Positions 17,630-28,856 are shown, counted from the stretch's first letter. The stretch is DNA of 53,385 bases from an uncultured Spartobacteria bacterium (GCA_903929475.1 CAIYUV010000044.1:1-53385), one strand, 5' to 3'. Made by a program: numbers and translations. The notes: generated by a model not told the origin, from the sequence alone.

Positions 17630-18697
17630 ATGCCAAAACTCTTCATTCCAGGTCCTGTCCAAGTCTCCGAAAAAACTTTCCGCGCCATGTGCCGGCCGAT
17701 GATCGGGCACCGCAGCGGCGATTTCAAAAAACTCTACGGCGGAATCCAACCGCGGCTGAAGGAACTCTTCGGCACGACGCAGCCGGTGATGCTTTCCACG
17801 AGCAGCGCGTGGGGCGTGATGGAGGGCTCGGTGCGCAATCTCGTCGGCTCGGGCAAGGTGCTGAACTGCATGTGCGGCGCGTTTTCGGACAAGTGGTTCG
17901 ACGTGTCGAAGAAGTGCGGGAAGGACGCGGTGGCATTGCAGGTGGAATGGGGGCAGCCGGTGCGCGGCGAGCAGATCCGTGCGGCGCTGAGTGCGGGCGG
18001 GTTCGATGCGGTGACGCTGATTCACAACGAGACTTCAACGGGCGTGATGTCGAACATCGAAGAGATCAGCGCGGTGATGCGCGATTTTCCCGACGTGTGC
18101 CTGATCGTGGACACGGTGTCGTCGTTCAGCGTGGTGCCGATCCCGATGGATGCGCTGGGAATTGATGTGCTGCTCACGGGATCTCAGAAGGCGCTCGCGA
18201 TGCCGCCGGGGCTCGCGCTTTTTGCCGCGAGCAAGAAGGCGATGGATCGCGCTGCGACGGTGAAGGGGCGCGGCTACTATTTTGATTTCGTGGAGTTCGC
18301 GAAGAACCAGGCGGAGGACATGACGCCGAGCACGCCGAGCATCAGCCTCATCTACGCGCTGGAATCGAAGCTCGACGACATTTTCACCGAGGGCGTCGCG
18401 AAGCGCCATGCGCGGCATGCGGAGAACAATGCGATCGTGCATGAATGGGTGCGCAAGCAGGGCCTCGACTTTTTCGCGCCCGAGGGCTTCCGCTCGATGT
18501 CGCTGACGTGCATCGCGAACAACAAGGGCATTGATGTTGATGCGCTCGGGAAGAAGGCGAAGGAGCGGGGGTTCATCATTGATGGCGGCTACGGGAAGCT
18601 GAAGGGGAAGACATTCCGCCTCTCGAACATGGGCGACGAGACCCCGGCGACGATGCGCGAGCTGCTCACCTCACTCGACGCCTGCCTCGCGAGCTAG
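17630..18697 (+). CDS. Class V aminotransferase (serine/alanine-glyoxylate type)
   Basis: A 355-residue PLP-dependent enzyme beginning 'MPKLFIPGPVQVSEKTFRAM', the usual opening of the serine-glyoxylate/alanine-glyoxylate aminotransferase and SerC-like group. 'HNETSTGV' (residues 132-139) and Asp161 ('IVDTVSSF') position the cofactor, and Lys187 in 'TGSQKALAMPPG' is the expected Schiff-base residue. Enzymes of this group transfer amino groups between serine, alanine or phosphoserine-like substrates and glyoxylate or pyruvate; the exact pair is not determined here. The long stretch of uniform codon use and the family-typical length suggest an intact gene. Confidence 0.9.
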   Translation: MPKLFIPGPVQVSEKTFRAMCRPMIGHRSGDFKKLYGGIQPRLKELFGTTQPVMLSTSSAWGVMEGSVRNLVGSGKVLNCMCGAFSDKWFDVSKKCGKDAVALQVEWGQPVRGEQIRAALSAGGFDAVTLIHNETSTGVMSNIEEISAVMRDFPDVCLIVDTVSSFSVVPIPMDALGIDVLLTGSQKALAMPPGLALFAASKKAMDRAATVKGRGYYFDFVEFAKNQAEDMTPSTPSISLIYALESKLDDIFTEGVAKRHARHAENNAIVHEWVRKQGLDFFAPEGFRSMSLTCIANNKGIDVDALGKKAKERGFIIDGGYGKLKGKTFRLSNMGDETPATMRELLTSLDACLAS

Positions 18698-18748
18698 CGC
18701 GGACACCGCTCTCGACATTTCGGTTTTTCGCCAAGACACTCTCCGACC

Positions 18749-19663
18749 GTGAGCGCGCCCAAACGGCCAAACACCAAAAACCGACGCCCGCCGAACAAGG
18801 ACGAGGAGCAGGACGATTTGTTCAACAAGCCGCTGCATCGCATCCATGCGAGCACTGCGGATGCGGCGGAGGTCGAGTTCCCGCGGGGAGGAGCGACCCG
18901 GCCTGCGCGGCAACTCCGCCGCCATCGCCTCTGGAATTTCATCATCGGCCTCAGCCTGGTGCCGTTTGCAGTCATTCTCACATCGGCGCTTTTTCGCGCG
19001 CTATCCCTCGCCTCCGCGCAGCAGCGGAACATTCCGTTTTGGATGACGCATGAATTTCTCATGTTCGGAGTCGGCGGTGCCGCGTGGCTGTCATGGACAG
19101 TCATCAGCCTTCTCATCTGGCGCGAGCCGCGGCCCGTGAGCCTGTATGTGTGGGGACACGAGATGACGCACGCCATCGCAGCCATGCTCTTCAACGGTAA
19201 GGTGAAAAAAATCCACGTCAGCAGCGAGGGCGGCTACATCATCACCGACAAATACAATTTCTACATCGCGCTGGCACCCTATCTGTGGCCAATCTACAGC
19301 GCGATTGTGCTGATGTTTTGGGGCTGCGTGGGCTGGTTCAAAGAGGCGCTTTACCATCGTGAATGGTTCCTCGGCGCGCTCGGATTCACGTGGATGTTTC
19401 ACCTCACCTTCACGCTATGGATGCTGCCGAAGGGACAGTCGGATTTTCACGGGCCGGGCAAAGTGTTCTCCTTCTCGCTCATCTACTTTGCGAATGTGCT
19501 ACTGCTCGGGCTCGCGATCATTCCCCTCGCGCCTGATGTAACGCTCGTGAGCTACTGGGACGCACTCAGCTCGAGTTTTGTTTCATTTTACGAAACGGCA
19601 ATCAGCGTCATCGCGAAGATTCTCCACGCATTTGGCATCCTCGGCCACGGCCACTCACGCTAG
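18749..19663 (+). CDS. Integral membrane protein with HExxH motif (putative M50-like metallopeptidase)
   Basis: A 304-residue protein starting at GTG. The first 60 residues are charged and cytosolic-like, then about five to six membrane segments follow. 'YVWGHEMTHAIAAMLF' places a HExxH zinc motif (His137, Glu138, His141) in or next to a membrane segment, and 'EGGYI' and 'NFYIALAPYLWPIY' follow, similar to the order in intramembrane M50-type peptidases. A clear third metal ligand (Asp in the M50 NPDG motif) is not obvious. Activity is therefore a hypothesis. No partner gene is evident; a lipoprotein gene lies downstream. Confidence 0.6.
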   Translation: MSAPKRPNTKNRRPPNKDEEQDDLFNKPLHRIHASTADAAEVEFPRGGATRPARQLRRHRLWNFIIGLSLVPFAVILTSALFRALSLASAQQRNIPFWMTHEFLMFGVGGAAWLSWTVISLLIWREPRPVSLYVWGHEMTHAIAAMLFNGKVKKIHVSSEGGYIITDKYNFYIALAPYLWPIYSAIVLMFWGCVGWFKEALYHREWFLGALGFTWMFHLTFTLWMLPKGQSDFHGPGKVFSFSLIYFANVLLLGLAIIPLAPDVTLVSYWDALSSSFVSFYETAISVIAKILHAFGILGHGHSR

Positions 19664-19736
19664 AACCGCGAGAAAAGAATGATCCGCCCAAGGCACGGGC
19701 ACGCTTCCTGCATTTTGCCCCGCCCTAAACAGCCCT

Positions 19737-20363
19737 ATGAAACATCTCTTCTTCGCAATCACTGCCGCCATCAGCCTCTGCTCATGCGCTGGCACACGAG
19801 TCACCCACACGCAGGTCGCCACCGGCGCCATGTCTCCCAAGAAAATATTCATCCGCCCATTCGGCGCTGGTGAATTCCGCGGCGCACACGGCGGCGAGGC
19901 GATGAAGACCATCCTCCGCGCGCAGGCTGGAAATGAATTCGCGGAGGTTCTCAAGAGCGAACTCGCCAAGATCGCTCCGACGACAGTCCTCGCGGATGAC
20001 GAAACTGCTGACGGCGGATGGCTCGTCGAAGGCGAATTGCAAGTCGTGGACGCCGGCTGCCCGATTGCCCGCACCCTCTTCGGACGTCTCGGAATCGGTC
20101 GCAGTGGAATCCTTGTCCACGTCCGCATCACCGATGCAGAACGCAAGGCCGGACACGATGGCAAAGGCGGATGCGGCAACACACTCTATGAATTTGACAT
20201 CGCTGGCGGCAGCCGACTCACACACGGCGCTGGCGACGAGCACGCACCCGGTGTCGGCTACGCGCCTATCTTCGACTACCGTAATGCCGCAGAGCGCATC
20301 GCGTTTGTCCTCGAGCCAGACCGCTGCGGCTACGGCATACGCACCGCATCGCTGCGCCGGTAA
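19737..20363 (+). CDS. Lipoprotein, possibly DUF4410-like
   Basis: A 208-residue protein with a lipoprotein signal: hydrophobic 'FFAITAAISL' then 'CSCAG', where the second Cys would be lipidated. The mature part has 'KKIFIRPFGAGEFRG' and 'LVEGELQVVDAG', followed by 'FGRLGIGRSGILVHVRITDAE'. This order of strand, effector-like turn and glycine-rich middle resembles the DUF4410 family, whose function is unknown. The C-terminal region has four Cys/His-rich positions that may be structural. It stands alone, convergent with the MoxR gene. Confidence 0.6.
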   Translation: MKHLFFAITAAISLCSCAGTRVTHTQVATGAMSPKKIFIRPFGAGEFRGAHGGEAMKTILRAQAGNEFAEVLKSELAKIAPTTVLADDETADGGWLVEGELQVVDAGCPIARTLFGRLGIGRSGILVHVRITDAERKAGHDGKGGCGNTLYEFDIAGGSRLTHGAGDEHAPGVGYAPIFDYRNAAERIAFVLEPDRCGYGIRTASLRR

Positions 20364-20447
20364 AAAACTTTGTGATGTTGGTTGGGAAAAAAGGTGGATG
20401 GAGTCCAAGTGGCTTCATCCATCTTCTCCTTTTGCGGAAAAAGCCCC

Positions 20448-21509
<1,062 letters not shown>

Positions 21510-21565
21510 TGGAAAGTGCGGGCGAGTAGAGCAGCGATAGCGCAGGGTGCAAGGCTGGCGAATGC

Positions 21566-23125
21566 TTACAGGCCGAGGCGGTATTCGAAACTGTCCACCA
21601 GTGCGAGCCAGCTTGCCTGAATGATATTGTCGCTGACGCCGACCGTGCCCCACGATTTTTTGCCGTCGGTGCTCGTGATGAGCACGCGTGTGCGCGCAGC
21701 GGTGCCTTGCTGGCTGTTGATGATGCGCACCTTGTAGTCTTCGAGCCGGATGTCGCGGATGCCGGGATGAAAAGGCGCGAGCGCCTTGCGCAAAGCCGCG
21801 TCCAGCGCGTTCACCGGGCCGTCGCCTTCCGCAACAGTGTAGCTATCCTCGCCACCTACTTTGAGTTTCACGGTCGCCTCGCATTTGTCCAATCGCGAAT
21901 CGCCCGCACGACGATAAGAGCAGTGGTATTCGAGCAGTTCAAAGAGTGGTTTATATTTCCCAGTGGCCTTGCGCATCAGCAATTCAAACGACGCCTCTGC
22001 TGCCTCGAACTCGTAGCCTTCGCTCTCGAGTTGCTTCATCGTAGTGAGCACCGCCTGCACTTCGGGCGCGCCCTTTTTTAACTCAAAGCCAAGCCCCTCC
22101 GCCTTCGCGAGGATGTTCGACTGGCCGCTCATGTCGCTCACGCTGATGATGCGCGAATTGCCGACGAGCGCGGGGTCCACGTGTTCGTAGGTGCGCGCGA
22201 GTTTTTGCACGGCGTGGACGTGAAGCCCGCCCTTGTGCGTAAAAGCGGCATCACCAACGAAAGCCGCGCGGATATCCGGCGCGACGTTGGCGAGTTCCGC
22301 GACAAAGGTCGCCAGTTCGCGCAGGCGCGTGAGATCGGGCACGACGTTGATGCCGAGCTTGAGTTGAAGGTTTGCGATGGCGGTGATGAGGTTGCAGTTC
22401 CCCACGCGCTCGCCGTAGCCATTGATCGTCCCCTGCACCTGCACCGCGCCAGCCTCGACCGCAGCGAGCGCATTGGCGACGCCTAGGCCACAGTCGTTGT
22501 GCGTATGGATGCCCACGGGCTTGCCGAGATGTGCGATGGCCTTGCCCGTGACGTCTGCGATGAAGCCCGGAAGATTTCCGCCATTCGTCTCGCATAAAAC
22601 GACAAGGTCGGCGCCCGCATCGCTCGCCGCTTTGATCGTGGCGAGCGCGTATTCCGGCGCTTCCTTGTAGGCGTCGAAAAAATGCTCGGCGTCGTAGAGC
22701 ACCTCGCGCCCGTGCTTTTTCAAATGCACCACCGTATCGCGGATCATCGCGAGGTTTTCGTCGAGCGAGACTTGGAAAACTTCCGTCACGTGCAGCGGCC
22801 ACGTCTTGCCCACGATACACACCGCAGGCGTCTTCGCATCGAGGAGCATCTGCACCTGCGCATCGTCCTCCACGCGCAGCTTGCCTCGGCGAGTCATGCC
22901 AAACGCCGTCAGCTTCGCGTGTTTCCAATTACGTTTCGCAGCCTCCTCGAAAAAAGCCGCATCCTTCGGATTCGATCCGGGCCAGCCGCCCTCGATGTAG
23001 TCAACGCCAAAATCATCCAGCTTTTCCGCCACGCGAATCTTATCGAGAACCGAAAACGAAATGCCCGTCCCTTGCGTGCCGTCGCGCAGAGTGGTGTCGT
23101 AGATGGTAACTCGTTTGGTGCTCAT
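21566..23125 (-). CDS. cimA: Citramalate synthase
   Basis: 519 residues from ATG at 23125 (MSTKRVTIYDTTLRDG). The TIM-barrel signature 'YDTTLRDGTQGTGISFS', 'HTHNDCGLGVANALAAVEAGA' (metal-binding His residues) and 'GTINGYGERVGNCNL' are all present, and the C-terminal regulatory domain is complete. The long form with 'FTHKGGLHVHAV' fits citramalate synthase, which joins pyruvate and acetyl-CoA to give citramalate and allows isoleucine to be made without threonine deaminase. A homocitrate or isopropylmalate synthase is less likely, as those are distinct in the 'DGTQ' region. A terminator lies upstream between this gene and the pseudopilin cassette. Confidence 0.9.
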   Translation of the reverse strand: MSTKRVTIYDTTLRDGTQGTGISFSVLDKIRVAEKLDDFGVDYIEGGWPGSNPKDAAFFEEAAKRNWKHAKLTAFGMTRRGKLRVEDDAQVQMLLDAKTPAVCIVGKTWPLHVTEVFQVSLDENLAMIRDTVVHLKKHGREVLYDAEHFFDAYKEAPEYALATIKAASDAGADLVVLCETNGGNLPGFIADVTGKAIAHLGKPVGIHTHNDCGLGVANALAAVEAGAVQVQGTINGYGERVGNCNLITAIANLQLKLGINVVPDLTRLRELATFVAELANVAPDIRAAFVGDAAFTHKGGLHVHAVQKLARTYEHVDPALVGNSRIISVSDMSGQSNILAKAEGLGFELKKGAPEVQAVLTTMKQLESEGYEFEAAEASFELLMRKATGKYKPLFELLEYHCSYRRAGDSRLDKCEATVKLKVGGEDSYTVAEGDGPVNALDAALRKALAPFHPGIRDIRLEDYKVRIINSQQGTAARTRVLITSTDGKKSWGTVGVSDNIIQASWLALVDSFEYRLGL

Positions 23126-23188
23126 GGAAAAGGCGCGGAACGTAGGCGCACCGCAACTACTTGGCAAGGTGCTGAGGTCTCAAAATTC

Positions 23189-23228
23189 AAAAACCCGCTC
23201 GCATCAGCAGTCGATGGAGCAGGTTTTT
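23189..23228 (-). terminator. Intrinsic terminator after the pseudopilin cassette
   Basis: Read on the minus strand, AACCTGCTC pairs with GAGCGGGTT (one G-U pair) around a short loop, followed by TTTTTGAATTTTG. It lies just after the stop codon of the large cassette protein A gene. The A-run on the other side may allow it to work in both directions. Confidence 0.75.
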
Positions 23229-23249
23229 GAGAGTTAATATGCTGTGCAG

Positions 23250-26200
23250 CTACTGCATGGTAAACCGCTTTGAACTGAGAATGCGGAAGCGATAATAGGG
23301 ATCGAGACCCTTTGCTTTTGCATCCACAGCATCGTAGGGGGCCCCTCCGCCTGCAGGCACCAGTGCAGCATCATTCGCATCAAGGTATCGCTCAATCGTC
23401 GTTGATCCGCGGTATTCGCCGGTGATCCGATCCCGGGTTTCATCAAATTTCTGCCAGTCAGTGCCTGTCGAATTGGGATTCTTCAACAGCGACTGCGACC
23501 ACACATGAACCGTGTAAACATTCGATTTCGTAGTGAGCCTAGGATAGATTAACGAATACGTCTTCTCGCGGGCATTGTCGCCTGTCATGCTGTTTGCCTG
23601 CCAGAATAGAGCCCGAGTTGTAAGTTTTGGGTCGGCCGCCCATGCCGCTCTTAGAGCTTCAACCGAGGGATCATTGAACACGGTAGGATTACCCAGTGCA
23701 TCCTTGCTGTTAATGAGAAGATCCACTTCGCAAATTTCCGATGCGCACTTGAAGAATCCGTTGCCTCCCACGTCGAAGCGGGGAGTAATGGCGTTTTCAA
23801 TCGTGAGAGCCGGATCGATATCAAAACGGAACTCAACATTATTTGTCGATCCGGTAAGCGGCTTTTCTGCATGACCGCTCTCCTTCGTCGTGTTTGATAC
23901 AATAAGTTGCTTAATACCTTTGAGCACTGCAAACAGACCTGTGTTGCGTTCGATATAGCTGCGCTGTTTTCCTTTTTGGTCTTTGACTTTGGCGTAGCCG
24001 AAAGGCGCCAGACGGGCGTTCAAGTTAATCCGCCCCATCGTGGAAAGCGGTTCCGTGATTGGGAAGGGCTCAATGACGGGCATCGAAAAGAGATCGAGGA
24101 GGTAATGATCCGCAGGCGAGACTGCGCCCTTGTGACCGGCGGAGGTGGGAGGGCTGAAAAGCAGCGTCTCCCAAGGTCGTTTGGAAATAATTCCTGTAGG
24201 TAGCGAACCGAACGCCAAAGGCGAAGAAAGAACACGGTTCGGCGAAAAGTATGTATCACCTACAACTTCGGTTCCGTTGTCTCCGCGAAAGTAGGCAAGT
24301 CCGCCGCCGCCTGCAAAATCATCTGCGGGATCATTACGTGCGTTCCCTTCGTTGGGCTGATTGATGAAGGGGCCGTCTGTTTGCTTGGAAATACCGCGAT
24401 CCGCATCGCCTGCCGCCGTGCCGTCCACCGATGGGGCTCCGTTGATGGTTTTGGGGACATCCGGCATTTTCTCCAAGGAACCTTTAAAACGAATATCCGC
24501 GTTCTTGGTGATTCTGCCGTAATATTTTTTTGCCTCTGGAAGATCGGCACCCCAGCTACTATGCAAATTGTGAACCCAGCGCTTGGTTTTATCGAAATAG
24601 TCCAATGAATCTCCGGAGGGTTGATAGTAGGTATCCGGTGGATTTGCGAGACCGGCAACGTGACGATTATCACCTTTGGCGATGCCGTTGATCTCCATGG
24701 AACGAATAACATCCGAGTCGTATAAAGCGGTTTCTCCGGGATCGAGCAATGGGTGAGTAGGTGTGTTTGTCCCTCTGAGACCGCCGGCTGCCTCTGCCTT
24801 CATTGTTGCAGGGCCGCGTAGCTGCAAAGGTTTTTTGATCGGCTGCTGCTGCTTGGGTGCTGGCAAGGTTACCTCAGGAAAGGTAATAGTGAGCGTCTGT
24901 ATGGGCTGATTCAAATTTGCCTTTGCATAAATCGGCGGGGAGCCCAATGCCGATGCAGGGACGTCTAGTGGGTAGATATCTATGGTGAATGTTCCTTTGC
25001 TCAATTTGAACTCCGTAGGCGCAACCCCAGCTTTTTTCGGCATGTCTATGCGTTTGGAATAAAATGGATACTTGCTATACTCAGCTTCTATCCCTGCATT
25101 GTTGGAGTTTGGTTTGGAAAAAATCTTTCTGGCAGGATCCGATGCCTGACCTGGAAGTGAGATTCCTGCGTCATAAACGAACTGATTCGATATCCCCCGT
25201 GTTGGCATAAAGAAACGTCCCGAATCACTCCGCCATGCATCCACTCCCACATAATTGATGTTTCCGCCTCCCGTTCGATCTTCTGCTATAGACAAGGTAA
25301 ATGGGCCGAATGGTGCTTGATTCGGATCGCTGCCAGTAACGGTAAACGGCGTTGTTTCGCGAATCTTGTAAGCGTATGCCTCCGAAAGCCCCGCATACCC
25401 AGCAGAAACCGTAAAGAATTCGGGGACAATGGCGCAACGAAATGAGAGGTAATCTGTAGTATTTCCCGGAGGAGCTGACTCAACGACGCCGGTCTCTGTA
25501 GGAAGGGAAGATGTATCCTCGTAAAAAACCAAAGCGAGTTCAGAGAGAGTAACATAGCGACCAAAACCCTTTATCGTTGGCTTTCCAGTTTGGTCGTAGT
25601 GAACCGTCGGGCTGACTTGGCCTGAGCCGGGGTTCGGTTTGGTGTTTCCAGTTAGATCGTTATTTGGACTATAGCCTAGTGTGTATGCCAGCGGGAATCC
25701 TTGATTCGGATTATCTGTCCGTCCAGTGTCTACCATGTTCGTGCAACGAATATAATCGAATATCTCGAGGAATATCTGATCCATTTCCGTATATCCACCC
25801 GGAGCGACAGTGCCGTATTTCCCGCTAGCTGTAAATCTGTCACCGTTAGGAGTTGCCGGAACCGGCATATTTGCAAGCCGCATGAGATATTTTTCCACCA
25901 GATCCCGGTTCCTATTGGCGTTGATATTCAAAGATGGACCACTGTATGTCTGAGCACCGGAGATTTCGTAGTCGTATGTAGGGCTCCACGGATTCGCCCT
26001 CGAAAAAATGTAGGGCTTGGTCGCGATGGTTGAGCAAAATACCATCAAATCATCGAAGCCGCTCCGTTTACTGCTGGACGAAACGGGTTCGTCTTTCTCA
26101 TGCACAGGCCAAATGCAGACGCGCGGCATTCCGTATAAATTCAAATCAGGAGCACGACTGACAGCGGTAAGAAAAAAGCGGAGTTTTTCGAGTGCAGACG

Positions 26201-27521
26201 GGGTAAATTTGGCCGGGTCGAGAAATTTTGGATCTGTTTTATAAGTTGGACTGTCCGTAATAAACACGGGGTAAAAACCCTGCGCTGAAATCGGCGAGCG
26301 ATCCGGACGGAACCAGTATTCATCCAGCGTTGCAAAAAGCCGGTCCCGATCAATATTGCTATAGAGAGCCTTCATTGTTTTGTAATCAATGCCGGCATCA
26401 TTTCTGGAGGTTTCCATGCTTGTTGCATATCCGCCGCCCATTCGTGGAGCTAAGCGGTATATGGCCTCCTTAAAGACAGAATCCATATAGTCTTTTGGGT
26501 CAGCAGCGGGAAAAAGCCAGCGCAGGGCAGGGCTAAGACACGTGGTCGCGGGATGGCCCGGATAGCGCTGATATTCGTTATGCATGGGCTGTGAAATCGA
26601 AAGCGCGTTGGTTTTAGCACCACTGTTATCCACCTGACCTGCGTTATCCATTTTGCCGCTCTCATTAATAGAACTTGCCAGCGGAACATCCCAGTAGGTG
26701 CCTTCGCCAGCTGTATTGACGTTGATTTTGGCCGACTCATCGTCCGCCCAAAACGCCAGTCGGGCAACCGGGGGGTTATCTTTGGATGCACCCTTGAGTA
26801 TGTCGGATGCATCCGGGGCAACTACTGAACCATCCTTCAATTGATAGAGCCAGCGAACACGCATTGGTGCCAAAAGCACTGGGACTGTATTCCCTCCGCG
26901 AGTTTCCTTCAAAGTCGCGTGAGGGATATTGGCCGCAAAGAAACCAGTCACGATCCCCGTGCCGGGAGTTGCCACTGCAGCACCGTTGGCATCGAGTGCA
27001 GCTCTTGGGTCAACAATTGGATAATGCGGCTCCACTTCGCCGTTTTTAGCTCCCGGTGCAGGCATAAAGAGCGGCGAGTTAATATCCACAAACCCGGGTA
27101 GAGTAGTGGCTAGTTTCGCCGGATCCGGGTCAAAACCGGACTCTGCAGTTGTTCCCGGCTGCCACTGTGCTGCGGGCTGCTGCATGAGCGTAGCCGTATA
27201 AAGTTTATATACCATGTTGGCATTTTTTCCCGAGCCGAAAGTCTGAATCGCACCCGGCTGACTGGCCCATCCCACCGATCCGTCATCATTTTTGGTCGCC
27301 TCGCGAATTTGCGAGATGGCTAGATTCACTGCAGTCTCATACGCCTGCTTGGCTTCAAAGCCTGCCGTCATGGATCTTGATGCTTCACGCTCGTTTGAGA
27401 CGGTGCCCATGAATGCCACAAGCAATCCGGACATTAAAAGCAGGATGGCCAAAACGATGATCAGAGCAACAGCCCTGTTGTTTTGTTTTACGAACGGACG
27501 AAGGCGTGGATTTGCTTTCAT
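23250..27521 (-). CDS. Verru_Chthon cassette protein A (large pseudopilin-associated protein)
   Basis: About 1423 residues from ATG at 27521, which overlaps the stop of the upstream gene (TAATG) and is preceded by GGAG six bases away. The N-terminus is basic, then 'RAVALIIVLAILLLMSGLLVAFMG' is a single membrane segment, and the rest is predicted to be exported. This is the layout of the very long Verru_Chthon cassette protein A, found with proteins B and C in Verrucomicrobiota. It lacks the phenylalanine-glutamate start of a real prepilin, so it may be an assembly or pseudopilin-like tip (GspK-like) factor. The exact function is not established. The gene is complete, with no frameshift seen. 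Confidence 0.85.
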   Translation of the reverse strand: MKANPRLRPFVKQNNRAVALIIVLAILLLMSGLLVAFMGTVSNEREASRSMTAGFEAKQAYETAVNLAISQIREATKNDDGSVGWASQPGAIQTFGSGKNANMVYKLYTATLMQQPAAQWQPGTTAESGFDPDPAKLATTLPGFVDINSPLFMPAPGAKNGEVEPHYPIVDPRAALDANGAAVATPGTGIVTGFFAANIPHATLKETRGGNTVPVLLAPMRVRWLYQLKDGSVVAPDASDILKGASKDNPPVARLAFWADDESAKINVNTAGEGTYWDVPLASSINESGKMDNAGQVDNSGAKTNALSISQPMHNEYQRYPGHPATTCLSPALRWLFPAADPKDYMDSVFKEAIYRLAPRMGGGYATSMETSRNDAGIDYKTMKALYSNIDRDRLFATLDEYWFRPDRSPISAQGFYPVFITDSPTYKTDPKFLDPAKFTPSALEKLRFFLTAVSRAPDLNLYGMPRVCIWPVHEKDEPVSSSSKRSGFDDLMVFCSTIATKPYIFSRANPWSPTYDYEISGAQTYSGPSLNINANRNRDLVEKYLMRLANMPVPATPNGDRFTASGKYGTVAPGGYTEMDQIFLEIFDYIRCTNMVDTGRTDNPNQGFPLAYTLGYSPNNDLTGNTKPNPGSGQVSPTVHYDQTGKPTIKGFGRYVTLSELALVFYEDTSSLPTETGVVESAPPGNTTDYLSFRCAIVPEFFTVSAGYAGLSEAYAYKIRETTPFTVTGSDPNQAPFGPFTLSIAEDRTGGGNINYVGVDAWRSDSGRFFMPTRGISNQFVYDAGISLPGQASDPARKIFSKPNSNNAGIEAEYSKYPFYSKRIDMPKKAGVAPTEFKLSKGTFTIDIYPLDVPASALGSPPIYAKANLNQPIQTLTITFPEVTLPAPKQQQPIKKPLQLRGPATMKAEAAGGLRGTNTPTHPLLDPGETALYDSDVIRSMEINGIAKGDNRHVAGLANPPDTYYQPSGDSLDYFDKTKRWVHNLHSSWGADLPEAKKYYGRITKNADIRFKGSLEKMPDVPKTINGAPSVDGTAAGDADRGISKQTDGPFINQPNEGNARNDPADDFAGGGGLAYFRGDNGTEVVGDTYFSPNRVLSSPLAFGSLPTGIISKRPWETLLFSPPTSAGHKGAVSPADHYLLDLFSMPVIEPFPITEPLSTMGRINLNARLAPFGYAKVKDQKGKQRSYIERNTGLFAVLKGIKQLIVSNTTKESGHAEKPLTGSTNNVEFRFDIDPALTIENAITPRFDVGGNGFFKCASEICEVDLLINSKDALGNPTVFNDPSVEALRAAWAADPKLTTRALFWQANSMTGDNAREKTYSLIYPRLTTKSNVYTVHVWSQSLLKNPNSTGTDWQKFDETRDRITGEYRGSTTIERYLDANDAALVPAGGGAPYDAVDAKAKGLDPYYRFRILSSKRFTMQ

Positions 27522-28825
27522 TATTTGCTCCATTTTGAATTACGGAGGATGACATCTGTGGTGAACACTCGATAGTTCATCCTGGGGGTTGGTTGTTTAT
27601 TATCTACGTTGGAAATATGCCCAATGAGCGAATCGGAAGCCGGCCCTGATGGATCGCCGAGCTCCTTTTGAAAATCAGCAATATTTGTAACCGTCTTGAA
27701 CATGCCCTGACACCATGTGGGCGGTGCGAATGCATTGCCCTTGGTGTAATCGTGCAACTTGACCGCCGACGGTTCATCTATCGCCACCATGGTCACTTGA
27801 AGAATCGGCGGGAGTTGATGAAGTTGTTTAAGTTGTTTTGGACTCAAAACATTCGCGAGGTTCTTGAGATTGGCAGGCACCACTTGAGCCTGACTTTGGA
27901 AGGCCGGAAGAGGGCGTGAATCATACTCGAAATTATCAGTGAGATCGTTGAGTGCATCTGGTGCAGTGCGGTCTTTCTCAGCAAGCTTTGGAAGGATAAT
28001 CATCGCTACAATATTTTCCGCGAGAATACGCGAGTTATCCTGCTGCTTGATCGTTGGAAAAGCAGTGGTCAACTGCGCTGCCGGGGGCAATTTTCCAGTA
28101 GCAACGCGCACCCAGTCCGTCGGCAATTTGAACGGTGAGGCGGGTGTGCTTGATGTGGTGACATTGCCATTATTATCAAACTTCAGATTTGTGTAGTTGA
28201 TATTGTTATAAACCATCATCGCCTCCCCCGGCTGCATTACCTCCATCAGGCGGTAACGGTAACGTCTTGGGACGAGATTTTTATCCGGGTTAGCCAGATC
28301 GGGAGTGATGAATTTCGGCAAAAACCGATCCTCATCCCATACAATATAATAGCCAACGACAGACAATAAATTGGAGAGCGAACGATATTGTCGTGCTTGC
28401 ACTGCGGAGCCTGTTTCCACGAGCGAAGTCATGCCAATTGGCGCCTGAAAGAAGATCGTATGCGTCGGGTATTTTGTCTCATCCGCACTGCCGAAAAATT
28501 GATCGTCAGCATTTTTCTGCGCGGCTTTGCGCAAGACGAAATGGAGGTCCGACTGGCGGCGATAACCAGTCGGATTGCCGGTCGTTGAGTCCATATCAAG
28601 ATCCCAATAAGTATTCAGCGTCGCCTGACTGAGATTGCGCGTCATCGCGTCAAAACCGGCACGCGCAGCCTGAAATTGGGTAATCCGATTCGTGGTGCTG
28701 TTCACAACACGGCGGGTTTGATCCACCGAAGCTAGCAAAAGACCGAGAATAGCCACGATCAATGCGGAAGAAACAACTACTTCCACAAGGGTGAATGCGC
28801 TTCTAGACTGATGATGATTTTTCAT
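27521..28825 (-). CDS. Verru_Chthon cassette protein C (prepilin-like)
   Basis: 434 residues from ATG at 28825 (MKNHHQSRSA); an ATG at 28855 just after the preceding stop is also possible. A type IV prepilin-like N-terminus is clear: a short basic leader, then 'A/FTLVEVVVSSALIVAILGLLL', with Glu at position 5 of the mature protein. Cleavage after Ala instead of the common Gly is unusual but known to be tolerated in some pseudopilins. The rest is a soluble domain with no recognised motif. It sits between cassette proteins B and A, and its stop overlaps the start of A, so the three are one transcription unit. Confidence 0.85.
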   Translation of the reverse strand: MKNHHQSRSAFTLVEVVVSSALIVAILGLLLASVDQTRRVVNSTTNRITQFQAARAGFDAMTRNLSQATLNTYWDLDMDSTTGNPTGYRRQSDLHFVLRKAAQKNADDQFFGSADETKYPTHTIFFQAPIGMTSLVETGSAVQARQYRSLSNLLSVVGYYIVWDEDRFLPKFITPDLANPDKNLVPRRYRYRLMEVMQPGEAMMVYNNINYTNLKFDNNGNVTTSSTPASPFKLPTDWVRVATGKLPPAAQLTTAFPTIKQQDNSRILAENIVAMIILPKLAEKDRTAPDALNDLTDNFEYDSRPLPAFQSQAQVVPANLKNLANVLSPKQLKQLHQLPPILQVTMVAIDEPSAVKLHDYTKGNAFAPPTWCQGMFKTVTNIADFQKELGDPSGPASDSLIGHISNVDNKQPTPRMNYRVFTTDVILRNSKWSK

Positions 28826-28856
28826 GACTGGAGGCAGGTTATTAAGAAGCATCATT

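Noticed and set aside
20364-20447. Hairpin GGATGGAG / CTTCATCC between the lipoprotein and MoxR genes
   Set aside because: One mismatch in a short stem and no T-run directly after it on either strand; too weak to call a terminator.
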